From: Asaia bogorensis | GTDB lineage: Bacteria > Pseudomonadota > Alphaproteobacteria > Acetobacterales > Acetobacteraceae | Assembly (NCBI GenBank): GCA_945871455.1 | Contig: CAMBXJ010000192.1 | Span: 1-7,939 of the forward strand | Reading direction: 5' to 3' | DNA: 7,939 bases | Shown: positions 1 to 6,221 of the stretch, piece by piece | Layout of the letters: each line of letters starts with the position of its first letter | How positions within the stretch are numbered: position 1 is the first letter of the stretch | Notes under the pieces: generated by a model | Database searches by the model: none | Seen by the model: the letters and a program-made list of their open reading frames with translations, nothing else | Told to the model about the DNA's origin: nothing | Program-made: the position numbers and the translations under genes

Positions 1-47
1 TTGGCTGGCCTGAACAAGCCGCTTCAATCAAGCATCGCGCCGTGGAG

Positions 48-89
48 AAAACCTTCCCCCACCCCGTTCGGACCGGGGCTGGAGGAGGG
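48..89 (-). terminator. Probable intrinsic terminator downstream of the SDR gene
   Basis: Positions 52-66 pair with 74-89 around a 7-nt loop (67-73). I count 13 Watson-Crick pairs, one T-G wobble (54/87), one C-A mismatch (58/83) and one bulged base (79). Read on the minus strand, the stem is followed immediately by TTTT (complement of 48-51), the classical layout of a Rho-independent terminator. It lies about 125 bp beyond the stop codon of the minus-strand SDR gene. On the plus strand no T-run follows the stem. The T-run is short, so termination may be incomplete. Confidence 0.5.
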
Positions 90-132
90 GTCGTACTAAA
101 CGAACAGTGCCTGAATCCCCTCCCCCCAACCC

Positions 133-157
133 CCTCCCGCAAGGGGAGGAGGATTTT
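133..157 (+). terminator. Possible intrinsic terminator for plus-strand transcription entering from the left
   Basis: CCTCCC (133-138) pairs with GGGAGG (144-149) around a 5-nt loop, and TTTT follows at 154-157 on the plus strand after a 4-nt gap. This would stop transcripts of a plus-strand gene lying left of the window. No such gene is visible, so its role is unproven. Its T-rich tail matches the tail of the 48-89 hairpin on the other strand. It may simply be half of a palindromic repeat. Confidence 0.35.
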
Positions 158-213
158 CTCCGTTGCCGTAATCGCGCATGCGGCAACCCACCGGAAGGGG
201 CAGCGAGAAGCCC

Positions 214-996
214 CTACGCGATCGAAGAGTTGAAGTTGCCGCCGTCCAGCAACAGGTTGTGCCCGACGATGAAACCGATCTTCGCCGAACACAGGAAGGC
301 GCAGGCATCGCCGAACTCCGCCGGATCGCCCACCCGCCCCGTCGGTGTCCCCGCCGCCCGCTCGGCCAGGATTTCATCCACCGGCACGTTGCGCTGCTTG
401 GACGCCGCCAGCGCGCCGCTGCGCAGCCGGTCGGTCAGGAACGGCCCGGGCAGAATGTTGTTGATGATCACGTTGTCCTTCGCGACCTGACGCGCCAGGC
501 CGGCGACGAAGCCGGTCAGGCCGGCGCGCGCCCCGTTGCTCATGCCCAGCACCGGGATCGGGGACTTCACGGAAGCCGAGGTGATGTTGACGATCCGCCC
601 GAACTTCCGGGCCGCCATGCCGTCCACGACCGCCTTGATCAGGAAGATCGGCGCCAGCATGTTCTGGTCGATCGCCTTGATCCACGCGTCCCGGTCCCAT
701 TCGCGGAAATCGCCATGCGGCGGGCCACCGGCATTGTTCACCAGGATATCCGGTTCCGGGCATGCCGCCAGCGCCGCCGCCCGGCCTTCCTCGGTGGAGA
801 TATCGCCGGGGACGGCGGTCACCTTCACCCCGGTCATCTGGCGGATTTCCTCCGCGGTCTTTTCCAATTCGCTCGCCGTGCGGGCGGTGATCACCAGATC
901 CACCCCCTCCCGCGCCAAGGAAATCGCGCAGGCTCGACCCAGCCCCTTGCTGGCGGCGCAGACGATGCCCTTCTTGCCCTTCAATCCGAGATCCAT
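214..996 (-). CDS. Atypical SDR (BKR-like short-chain dehydrogenase) with degenerate active site
   Basis: This is a 260-residue Rossmann-fold protein of the short-chain dehydrogenase/reductase superfamily, often annotated as 3-oxoacyl-ACP reductase. The start at 996 has a strong ribosome site (GGGAGGAA, 8 nt from the ATG); the frame stays open for 30 more codons upstream, but that stretch is not SDR-like. Visible landmarks are a glycine motif CAASKGLG (13-20) in place of TGxxxGxG, GD at 64-65, NNAG (87-90), N112 of the tetrad, S140 in ITSAS, PG after strand 6 (183-184) and a C-terminal LLLDGG (248-253). Aligned with E. coli FabG from S140, the catalytic Tyr is S153 and the Lys is R157 (SNGAR). 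This fits the BKR_like SDR subgroup, known for imperfect NAD and tetrad motifs. Ordinary FabG activity is therefore doubtful; it may bind a nucleotide or act by altered chemistry. It lies 70 bp downstream of the DUF2339 gene on the same strand and is probably co-transcribed. Confidence 0.9.
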   Translation of the reverse strand: MDLGLKGKKGIVCAASKGLGRACAISLAREGVDLVITARTASELEKTAEEIRQMTGVKVTAVPGDISTEEGRAAALAACPEPDILVNNAGGPPHGDFREWDRDAWIKAIDQNMLAPIFLIKAVVDGMAARKFGRIVNITSASVKSPIPVLGMSNGARAGLTGFVAGLARQVAKDNVIINNILPGPFLTDRLRSGALAASKQRNVPVDEILAERAAGTPTGRVGDPAEFGDACAFLCSAKIGFIVGHNLLLDGGNFNSSIA

Positions 997-1066
997 CGGT
1001 GGTTCCTCCCGTTTCTGGCGATCCGCCAGGGTTGCGCTACCATCGTCAAAGGTTGCCCGGCCCGGG
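997..1066 (-). promoter_or_regulatory. Leader between DUF2339 and SDR genes: inverted repeat and two TTGAC hexamers
   Basis: The spacer contains a perfect 6-bp inverted repeat with a 3-nt centre, CTGGCG-atc-CGCCAG (1015-1029), just upstream of the SDR ribosome site (1005-1009). On the minus strand TTGACG lies at 1049-1044, and TTGACC at 1070-1065 overlaps the DUF2339 stop codon. Both resemble -35 boxes, but I cannot find a convincing -10 box at the right spacing. An internal promoter or a small operator is possible, not shown. Confidence 0.2.
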
Positions 1067-3730
1067 TCAAGAACCCGAATGCCCACCGGGTCGGTCGGCG
1101 AGGCGGCGATAGACGGTGCCGAGCGCGATCAACGACAGGCCGAGACCCAGGAAGGAGAGCACGCGCCACAGCCCATCCAGTTCCGCCATGTCGACGATGA
1201 AGACCTTCACCGCGACCAACCCGACCAACCCAATGCCGGCCAGCCGCAACGGCCGCATCTTCATGCGAAGGCCAGCAACCAGCAACGCCGCGCCATAGGC
1301 CAGCCAGCCGCCTGACATTGCCCAAAGCTCGGGACCGGTCAGCGATTGCCTGGGTCCAATCACCGTCCCATGGAACAGATGGCGGATTTCCAGCGTAATC
1401 CACACGAAGATGGCGAACAGGGCATAGCTTGCGAGAACGGTCCGGTACGGCGGAGCCAGCGACCGCGCCGCGACGAGGGCAAGCACCGCGGGCAGCAGAT
1501 AGGCCGGCATCAGCCAGTCGAAGAACGGCAGGCTGCCCACCGCCTCCCCCGTGGTGGCCGGATTGGCGAGTATCAGCACCGCGCCGCCCGCCACAGCCAG
1601 CGTCCCTTGGATGCGCGACGTCCAGACCAGCACCGGTCGCCGCAACCGATCGGCGATGCGCAGGCCGACCAGGGCCATGACGGACAGGGATGCGACGTGC
1701 AACGCCGCCTCCCCGAACCGAATCGCTGTCCGGTCGAGTTCGCCGGCGCCGGCGAAGTGGCGGATTTCCAGCGCGACCAGCACGGTCGCGAAAGCCATGG
1801 CGCCGGCTTCCAGCACGCCAACGGTCAGATCGTCGCCACGTCGGCGGAACATCCACGCCGCGATCGCAAAGGCGGCGGCGGGGACCCCATAGGCGGGCAG
1901 CAGCCCGTTCAGGATCGGCGTGCCGCCGAACGCGTAGTCCAGCACATACCAGTTTGCCAGCAGCCGGATCAGCACCAGGACGGCCACCGCGCGAGCGACC
2001 AGACGCAGGGGCGGCAGATCGGCCTTGGCTTCCACCCACGCCAGCGCCGGCAGGATCAACGACACCGTCAGGGTCAGCCACTGGTCGGCCAGCACCATTG
2101 CGGTCCCCAGCGCCAGCGCCGCCACGGCGCCCGCCGCGTGCACGCCGGCAATCTGTCTTGCGTTGGGTACAGCCTGGCGAACGGCCATCGCGGTCAGGCC
2201 GATCAGGCCCGCGGCAAGCGCGTAGGCCGCCAATGCCCAACCGACCCGGGGCTGGAACAGCGTCACCCGTCCATAGCAGATCGCCAGAGCCAGAACCGGG
2301 ACCGACGCCGTCAGGCTCGCCCAGGGCAGCGGATACGGGGTGCGTTGCTGGAACCACCAGCCCGAGGCGGCGAAGAACCCGGCGATCAGGGACGCCGTTC
2401 CGAGCATCGCCGCCACGACCTCGGGCGTCCAATACCGGTCCAACTGGGTCACGTCGGGCCAGTCGGTGACCGCAACATCCCAGGTCAGCAACAGCAACAG
2501 GAAGAAGGCGGCGGACAGGAATGGCAGCAACCGCAGCCGTGGCTCCCACACGGCTTTCCACACGGTCAACGGGGCCAGCAGCAGCAGACCGGCGCGGGTC
2601 GCCCAACCGCCCTCCGCCATGGCCAGGATCAGGCCGGAAGCGCCCAGGACCGCCAGCGGGATCCAGCTGAGACGGCGGCCGAGCGGGTGATTTAATGCCT
2701 CTGGCGGTAGGAGGAGCAGATGGAGCGCCGATGCCGCGGCAACGAACAACGCCGGCGCCCAGGACTCGATGCCCGGTCCCGCCAAGGTTGCGACCAGCAC
2801 CCAGAGGGCACCGGCGATGGTGGTGGCGCGTCCCAGCCAGATCCAGGCGGTGTACCGCACGACGGCAAGGGCCGCGGCGGTCACGAACAGCAGATAGAAG
2901 AACAGGCCCGGCATCGACGGGTTGTCGGTGCTGACCAGGGCGGGCGTGACGAATGCCCCGACGATGCCGACGGCGGCGACAAGCTGGCCGTGCCGCAAAG
3001 ACAGCGCCAGTCCGACCATCGACGCACCCGCCAGCAACACGAAGCCGATGGCCGGTGGGACGAGTTCATACAGGACGCCGGTGCCATAGGCGGCCCCGAA
3101 CAGGATGGCGACGCCGCCGGATGCCAGGGCTGGCGGGGCCTGGTCGGCCGGACCGCCGAATGCCTTGCCACGCAGCCATTCCGCACCGCCGATCAGCGCG
3201 GCGGCCAGAAGCGCGGCCAGCACACATCGCACTTCCGGCCCCAGCATGTCCTGCTCGACGGCGTAGCGGATCAGGAACACGCCGGACATCAGCAGCGCGG
3301 CGGCACCGATCCAGACTCCCCATTTTGTGGTGAGGAGGGTTTCGAGGTCCCTGGGAGGTGGGGCGGCCGATGGGACCGGCCGAGGTTCCTGGTCCGGGCG
3401 GGCGGCGTCCTCCAGCGGCTCCGTCGAGACAGGTGGCGGCCCGCTTGCCATAACCCCGAATGATGGCAGTTCGGATGGGGTCGGCGCCACGGGCGCGGTT
3501 GATGGCGTTTCGGTTTCGGCCGCCGGCCTCGGCGTGTCCCAAATCGACCGCGGATCGACCGATGGGATGTCCTGATCGGTTCCCGCGCCGGCCCGCATCG
3601 CGTCCATCTGGCGCCGCAGGGCCGCGACCTCCCCCAGGGCCCGCCGAGCGGAGAAGAAGCCGATGACGCCGAGGACCCAGCCGCCGATGACGGCCACTAT
3701 GATCAGGATACCGAGCATCACCTCTTCCAT
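1067..3730 (-). CDS. DUF2339 polytopic membrane protein
   Basis: This is a large inner-membrane protein of unknown function, 887 residues from the start chosen here. An N-terminal membrane helix (about 6-26) is followed by a short charged, coiled-coil-like stretch (28-47), then a Pro/Ala-rich acidic linker (about 55-127). The family signature then begins: LETLLTTKWGVWIGAAALL (129-147) and RYAV (155-158). The rest is a near-continuous series of hydrophobic helices, probably more than 20. Conserved DUF2339 stretches include ASGGVAILFGAAYGTGVL (203-220), GIVGAFVTP (255-263) and the C-terminal region around 826-871 (PLRLAGIGL, KVFIVDM, LWRVLSFLGLGL). An internal duplication is visible: LPAY/MPAY at 611 and 741, LEIRH at 654 and 780. 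The start is uncertain: ATG at 3730 or at 3718. GAAGAGG sits very close to the latter; neither has an ideal ribosome site. The open frame extends 106 codons further upstream but overlaps rsmG antisense. Transcribed divergently from rsmG. Confidence 0.9.
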   Translation of the reverse strand: MEEVMLGILIIVAVIGGWVLGVIGFFSARRALGEVAALRRQMDAMRAGAGTDQDIPSVDPRSIWDTPRPAAETETPSTAPVAPTPSELPSFGVMASGPPPVSTEPLEDAARPDQEPRPVPSAAPPPRDLETLLTTKWGVWIGAAALLMSGVFLIRYAVEQDMLGPEVRCVLAALLAAALIGGAEWLRGKAFGGPADQAPPALASGGVAILFGAAYGTGVLYELVPPAIGFVLLAGASMVGLALSLRHGQLVAAVGIVGAFVTPALVSTDNPSMPGLFFYLLFVTAAALAVVRYTAWIWLGRATTIAGALWVLVATLAGPGIESWAPALFVAAASALHLLLLPPEALNHPLGRRLSWIPLAVLGASGLILAMAEGGWATRAGLLLLAPLTVWKAVWEPRLRLLPFLSAAFFLLLLLTWDVAVTDWPDVTQLDRYWTPEVVAAMLGTASLIAGFFAASGWWFQQRTPYPLPWASLTASVPVLALAICYGRVTLFQPRVGWALAAYALAAGLIGLTAMAVRQAVPNARQIAGVHAAGAVAALALGTAMVLADQWLTLTVSLILPALAWVEAKADLPPLRLVARAVAVLVLIRLLANWYVLDYAFGGTPILNGLLPAYGVPAAAFAIAAWMFRRRGDDLTVGVLEAGAMAFATVLVALEIRHFAGAGELDRTAIRFGEAALHVASLSVMALVGLRIADRLRRPVLVWTSRIQGTLAVAGGAVLILANPATTGEAVGSLPFFDWLMPAYLLPAVLALVAARSLAPPYRTVLASYALFAIFVWITLEIRHLFHGTVIGPRQSLTGPELWAMSGGWLAYGAALLVAGLRMKMRPLRLAGIGLVGLVAVKVFIVDMAELDGLWRVLSFLGLGLSLIALGTVYRRLADRPGGHSGS

Positions 3731-3956
3731 GGGCGTATCGTCCGGCGTGGAGCCTGGGTCGTCAATGGCAGGGGCGTGTAGTATTACCTGCCGCGGGCAT
3801 TCCCCTGATCGTCTTTGCCCGACCTGATGCCCCAACCCGCCCCCGACATTTGAAGCGCGGGTTGCCGCGTCAGGCTCGGCAATGATGAGGGGAGCCGAGC
3901 ATCGGTCAATGGATCGGACGGCTGGTATAAGACCGTCACAGCACAGGGGCATGACC
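3731..3956. other. Divergent intergenic region between DUF2339 gene and rsmG
   Basis: These 226 bp separate the divergent starts of the DUF2339 gene (minus) and rsmG (plus) and should contain promoters for both. On the plus side the clearest element is TATAAG at 3926-3931. On the minus side TAATAC (3786-3781) resembles a -10 box, but no matching -35 lies 17 bp upstream. Open frames that cross this stretch on either strand are upstream extensions of the two genes and show no family motif. I see no hairpin with a T-run, tRNA or riboswitch-like structure. Confidence 0.6.
3926..3931 (+). promoter_or_regulatory. Candidate -10 box (TATAAG) for rsmG
   Basis: TATAAG matches the sigma-70-type TATAAT at five of six positions and stands out in this GC-rich region. 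Transcription would start near 3938, leaving a leader of about 20 nt that still contains the AGGGG ribosome site at 3945-3949. No good -35 hexamer is present at 16-18 bp; the best, CGGTCA at 3903-3908, matches three of six bases. The promoter may be weak or need an activator. Confidence 0.4.
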
Positions 3957-4529
3957 ATGGTGTCCGACCCGGACGTTCGGCTGCGGCTTTTCGTCGATAC
4001 GTTGTTGCGGTGGAACGCGTCGATCAATCTCGTCGCGCGCGGTGACATCCCCCTGCTGTGGTCGCGCCATGTCGCCGACAGCGTGCAACTGGGGTCGCTG
4101 CTGGGGCCGTTGCCGGAGCGGCTGATCGATCTGGGCTCCGGCGGCGGGTTTCCCGGTCTGGTATTGGCAATCCGCTACGGCGTGCATGTCGATCTGATCG
4201 AGGAAGACCGTCGCAAATGTGCTTTCCTGCGGGAAGCGGCGCGGGTTACCGACGCTCCGGCAACCGTGCATCAGACCCGGATCGAGAAGGCTACCGTCCC
4301 GCCGGCTTTGGTCGTGACGGCGCGGGCACTGGCATCGGTATCGCGGCTGCTGGACTATGCCGAACCGCTGTTGCTGCCCGGGGGGGAATGCTGGTTTCCG
4401 AAATCGCGCAATGTCGATGCGGAACTGGCGGAAGCGGGCGTCCGCTGGACGATGCGGGTGGAGCGGGTTCCCAGCCAGACCGACCCCAGCGGGGTGATCC
4501 TGCGGCTGTCGGAGATCGCTCGTCGTTGA
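3957..4529 (+). CDS. rsmG: 16S rRNA (guanine(527)-N7)-methyltransferase RsmG
   Basis: RsmG (GidB) transfers a methyl group from S-adenosylmethionine to N7 of G527 in 16S rRNA. In several bacteria its loss gives low-level streptomycin resistance. The protein is 190 residues from the start chosen here. Visible family features are LLRWNASINLV (16-26), RHVADSVQL (37-45), the SAM-binding motif I LIDLGSGGGFPG (56-67), LIEEDRRKCAFLREAAR (80-96), with E82 at the usual ribose-contacting position, TARALASV (121-128) and a C-terminal SQTDPSG (173-179). The ATG at 3957 is preferred because AGGGG (3945-3949) lies 7 nt upstream; ATG 3951 is in frame but too close to that site. An earlier in-frame ATG at 3882 would add 25 residues lacking family similarity. 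The protein is slightly shorter than E. coli RsmG (207 residues), mostly at the N-terminus. The usual neighbours mnmG and parA/parB are absent. Confidence 0.93.
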   Translation: MVSDPDVRLRLFVDTLLRWNASINLVARGDIPLLWSRHVADSVQLGSLLGPLPERLIDLGSGGGFPGLVLAIRYGVHVDLIEEDRRKCAFLREAARVTDAPATVHQTRIEKATVPPALVVTARALASVSRLLDYAEPLLLPGGECWFPKSRNVDAELAEAGVRWTMRVERVPSQTDPSGVILRLSEIARR

Positions 4530-4535
4530 CCCTGC

Positions 4536-5105
4536 CTACGCGGCCTCGCTTTCGGGCGGCAGCGGGACATCGAGATAGAGTTCGGCCAGCGGCAGGTTGA
4601 TGCCGATCTCTGGCAAGGCCAGATCGGTGTCGCCTGTCACCACCAGGCCCGCCCAAAGACAGGCATCTCGGGCGAAGACCGTCGCGGCCTGTCGGGTCTG
4701 TTCCAGGATGACGTAACGCTGGATCGATGGCGTATCGCCGTATTCCCGGGCCTTGAGAATCCGGTCGGTGCCGGACGTGCTGGGGCTGATGATCTCGAAC
4801 ACGACGACCGGCGTTGCCGCAACCGTGCTGTCCCGCTGTACGGGGCCGCAGAGCACGAACGCGTCGGGATAGCGGATGCTTGCGGAGGCTCTGATCTTCA
4901 GGTGGCTGCCATGCACGCGGCACGGGGTTCCCCGCAGACGCGTGCTCAGCGCGGTGATCAGATTGCTCTGGATCAGCGAATGCGCCTCTGTCCCACCGGT
5001 CATCGCGACCGGTTGGAACCCATCGAACTCCCAACGCAGTTCCTGCCGTTCCTCCCAGGCGAGGAACTCGTCCACCGTCATCGGTTGTCGCAGGGCCGAA
5101 CTCAT
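4536..5105 (-). CDS. Uma2 family (DUF820) putative restriction endonuclease-like protein
   Basis: This 189-residue protein belongs to the Uma2/DUF820 family, which has the PD-(D/E)xK nuclease fold and no settled biological role; the family is especially abundant in cyanobacteria. Visible features are MTVDEFLAWEE (9-19), LRWEFDGFQPVAMTGG (23-38), a conserved H42, YPD with D81, VVFEIISPST with E104 (101-110), then D114, K118 and Y122 in DRILKAREYGD, and YVILEQ (131-136). D81, E104 and K118 are the likely metal/catalytic set by family analogy. The ATG at 5105 begins the usual N-terminal motif in phase, but no Shine-Dalgarno sequence precedes it. TAAACT (minus strand, 5117-5112) is a possible -10 box so near the start that the transcript could be leaderless. 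It is convergent with rsmG, with 6 bp between stops, and divergent from the hydrolase gene. No partner methylase or toxin/antitoxin gene is adjacent. Confidence 0.87.
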   Translation of the reverse strand: MSSALRQPMTVDEFLAWEERQELRWEFDGFQPVAMTGGTEAHSLIQSNLITALSTRLRGTPCRVHGSHLKIRASASIRYPDAFVLCGPVQRDSTVAATPVVVFEIISPSTSGTDRILKAREYGDTPSIQRYVILEQTRQAATVFARDACLWAGLVVTGDTDLALPEIGINLPLAELYLDVPLPPESEAA

Positions 5106-5136
5106 GGCGGTAGTTTAGCATGACCACCCCAGGCTT

Positions 5137-5166
5137 GGCATCCGGATTTGTCGGCATCCGGATTTG
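5137..5166. repeat. Tandem 14-bp direct repeat containing the palindrome ATCCGGAT
   Basis: GGCATCCGGATTTG occurs at 5137-5150 and again, identically, at 5153-5166, with TC between them (period 16 bp). Each copy contains the perfect 8-bp palindrome ATCCGGAT (5140-5147 and 5156-5163). The repeats lie in the divergent spacer between the Uma2 gene and the alpha/beta hydrolase gene. This arrangement suits a regulator binding as two dimers, but the spacing and sequence match no operator I can name. A simple local duplication is the alternative. Confidence 0.75.
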
Positions 5167-5193
5167 GCGCTGGCGCATCCCTGTTTGTAGACT
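5164..5193 (+). promoter_or_regulatory. Candidate promoter for the hydrolase/CoA-transferase operon
   Basis: TTGGCG (5164-5169) and TAGACT (5188-5193) are separated by 18 bp, and each matches the sigma-70 consensus at four of six positions. The -35 element overlaps the end of the second palindromic repeat (5153-5166), so a protein bound there could block or contact RNA polymerase. The leader to the chosen hydrolase start would be about 100 nt. This is a weak match in GC-rich DNA. Confidence 0.3.
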
Positions 5194-5297
5194 GTCCCCG
5201 AACAGCCGGCACTCCCCGACCGCATGGCCCGCCGGGTCGCGCGGACGGGAAAGGCCGGCCCCATGCAATGCATTCCGGGCCGAGGATGGACGTACCC

Positions 5298-6173
5298 ATG
5301 AACGATCAGGCGACACTGGACCCACAAGCCTATCTGGATCGCATCGAATCCCAGGCGACGCGCTATGAATCACCCTGCGGGGAGGGGCGCATGGTGTGGC
5401 GACTATGGGATATCTCCGGCGGCACCGCACCTGTCGTCGTGCTGTTTCATGGCGGAGCTGGGTCCTGGCGGCACTGGATCCGCAGTATCGAGGTCCTGGT
5501 GCAGACCTACCGCGTGCTGGTGCCCGACCTGCCCGGCCTCGGCGAATCCGATTTCCCGCCCGATGGCGACAACGCCGATGCGATCGCCACAATCGTAGCC
5601 GACGGGATCGATTCGGTGATCGGACGGTCCACCACCTACGACGTGGTCGGCTTCTCCTTCGGCGGCACCATGGCAAGCTGCGTCGGCGCGTTGCGCGGCA
5701 AGCAGGTGCGTTCGGTCACCATCATCGGATCAGCCGGTGTCGGCGCCCTGGGGGCGCTTGGTTCGGCGGTGAAGCTGGAAAAGGTGCGGCATCTGGAAGG
5801 GCAGGAGCGGCGGGATACCCACCGGATCAACCTCAACCGCCTGATGATCGCCGATCCCGCAAAGATCGATGACCTCGCGATCCTGATCCAGGACTGGAAC
5901 ACCATCCGTTCCCGCCTGCGCACCCCGGCGATCTCCCGCAGCGGTGCGATCCTCAAGGCGATCGACGCGCTGCAATCCCCGCTGAACGGCATGTGGGGCG
6001 AACTGGATGCGCCCGCCAATCCGAAGGGGCCGGAACGGGTGGCGTCGTTAAAGGCCCGCAAGCCGGACGCCGATGTCCGCGTGGTGCCGAAGACCGGCCA
6101 TTGGGCCGCGTATGAGTCGCCTGAAGTCGTCAATCCCTGGCTGCTGGAAATGCTCGCCCGCACCCGGCCGTAA
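5298..6173 (+). CDS. Alpha/beta hydrolase
   Basis: This 291-residue alpha/beta-hydrolase-fold enzyme is cytosolic; no signal peptide or membrane helix is seen. It cleaves an ester, thioester or C-C bond of unknown substrate, and the overall layout resembles the MhpC/BphD-like group. Visible features are strand 3 and oxyanion loop VVVLFHGGAGSW (47-58), DLPGLGESD (77-85), nucleophile elbow VGFSFGG with S120 (117-123), a helical lid region (about 150-228), the acid in WGELDAPA (D237, 233-240) and the histidine in KTGHWAAYE (H268, 265-273). The Ser-Asp-His triad is thus complete. The start is uncertain: ATG at 5298 is chosen, with GAGG 12 nt and GGA 7 nt upstream. In-frame ATGs at 5286 and 5268 would add 4 or 10 residues. 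The next gene begins 48 bp downstream with no terminator between, so the two probably form an operon. Confidence 0.9.
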   Translation: MNDQATLDPQAYLDRIESQATRYESPCGEGRMVWRLWDISGGTAPVVVLFHGGAGSWRHWIRSIEVLVQTYRVLVPDLPGLGESDFPPDGDNADAIATIVADGIDSVIGRSTTYDVVGFSFGGTMASCVGALRGKQVRSVTIIGSAGVGALGALGSAVKLEKVRHLEGQERRDTHRINLNRLMIADPAKIDDLAILIQDWNTIRSRLRTPAISRSGAILKAIDALQSPLNGMWGELDAPANPKGPERVASLKARKPDADVRVVPKTGHWAAYESPEVVNPWLLEMLARTRP

Positions 6174-6221
6174 CGCCGCCGGCCTGTCCTGACGACCGCC
6201 CATATAAAAGGAAACGCCCCA

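Larger units (their letters stand above)
44..161. repeat. Inverted pair of GC-rich hairpins bounded by 8-bp GGAGAAAA/TTTTCTCC ends
   Basis: GGAGAAAA at 44-51 is the exact reverse complement of TTTTCTCC at 154-161. Immediately inside each end is a GC-rich inverted repeat, at 52-89 and 133-149. The next bases also resemble each other when one end is reverse-complemented (CCT followed by a C-rich run), so the similarity extends imperfectly beyond 8 bp. Either the two elements are back-to-back terminators serving opposite strands, or the 118-bp block is a copy of a dispersed palindromic element such as a paired REP/BIME or a small MITE. C-rich/G-rich palindromes of this kind are common between genes in GC-rich proteobacteria. 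Only one copy is visible here, so dispersal cannot be judged. No coding gene is supported in 1-213. Confidence 0.5.

Noticed and set aside
1..13. Possible C-terminal end (Trp-Leu-Ala-stop) of a plus-strand gene from the left
   Set aside because: Only three codons are visible before TGA at 11-13, too little to support a gene, though a plus-strand neighbour would fit the T-run hairpin at 133-157.
1063..1077. Small hairpin CGGGT-caaga-ACCCG at the DUF2339 stop codon as a terminator
   Set aside because: The stem is only 5 bp, it overlaps the stop codon and no T-run follows on the minus strand.
178..1200. 340-codon open frame on the plus strand opposite the SDR gene
   Set aside because: It lies antisense to a well-supported SDR, is rich in Arg/Gly/Pro/His as expected for a GC-rich shadow frame, and shows no family motif.
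1346..2695. 449-codon plus-strand and 541-codon minus-strand frames within the DUF2339 region
   Set aside because: Both have low-complexity Gln/Arg/Gly/Pro composition and overlap the clear DUF2339 membrane protein in other frames.
3731..4048. Upstream extension of the DUF2339 frame by 106 codons
   Set aside because: The extension overlaps the start of rsmG antisense and has no membrane or family features; the family-like N-terminal helix begins at the ATG at 3730 or 3718.
4536..5105. Uma2 gene as part of a restriction-modification or toxin-antitoxin defence system
   Set aside because: No methylase, specificity subunit, antitoxin or other defence gene is adjacent, and Uma2 proteins are often solitary with unknown roles.
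5148..5297. 50-codon N-terminal extension of the alpha/beta hydrolase
   Set aside because: It has no hydrolase homology, lacks a clear ribosome site and would overlap the repeat and promoter region.
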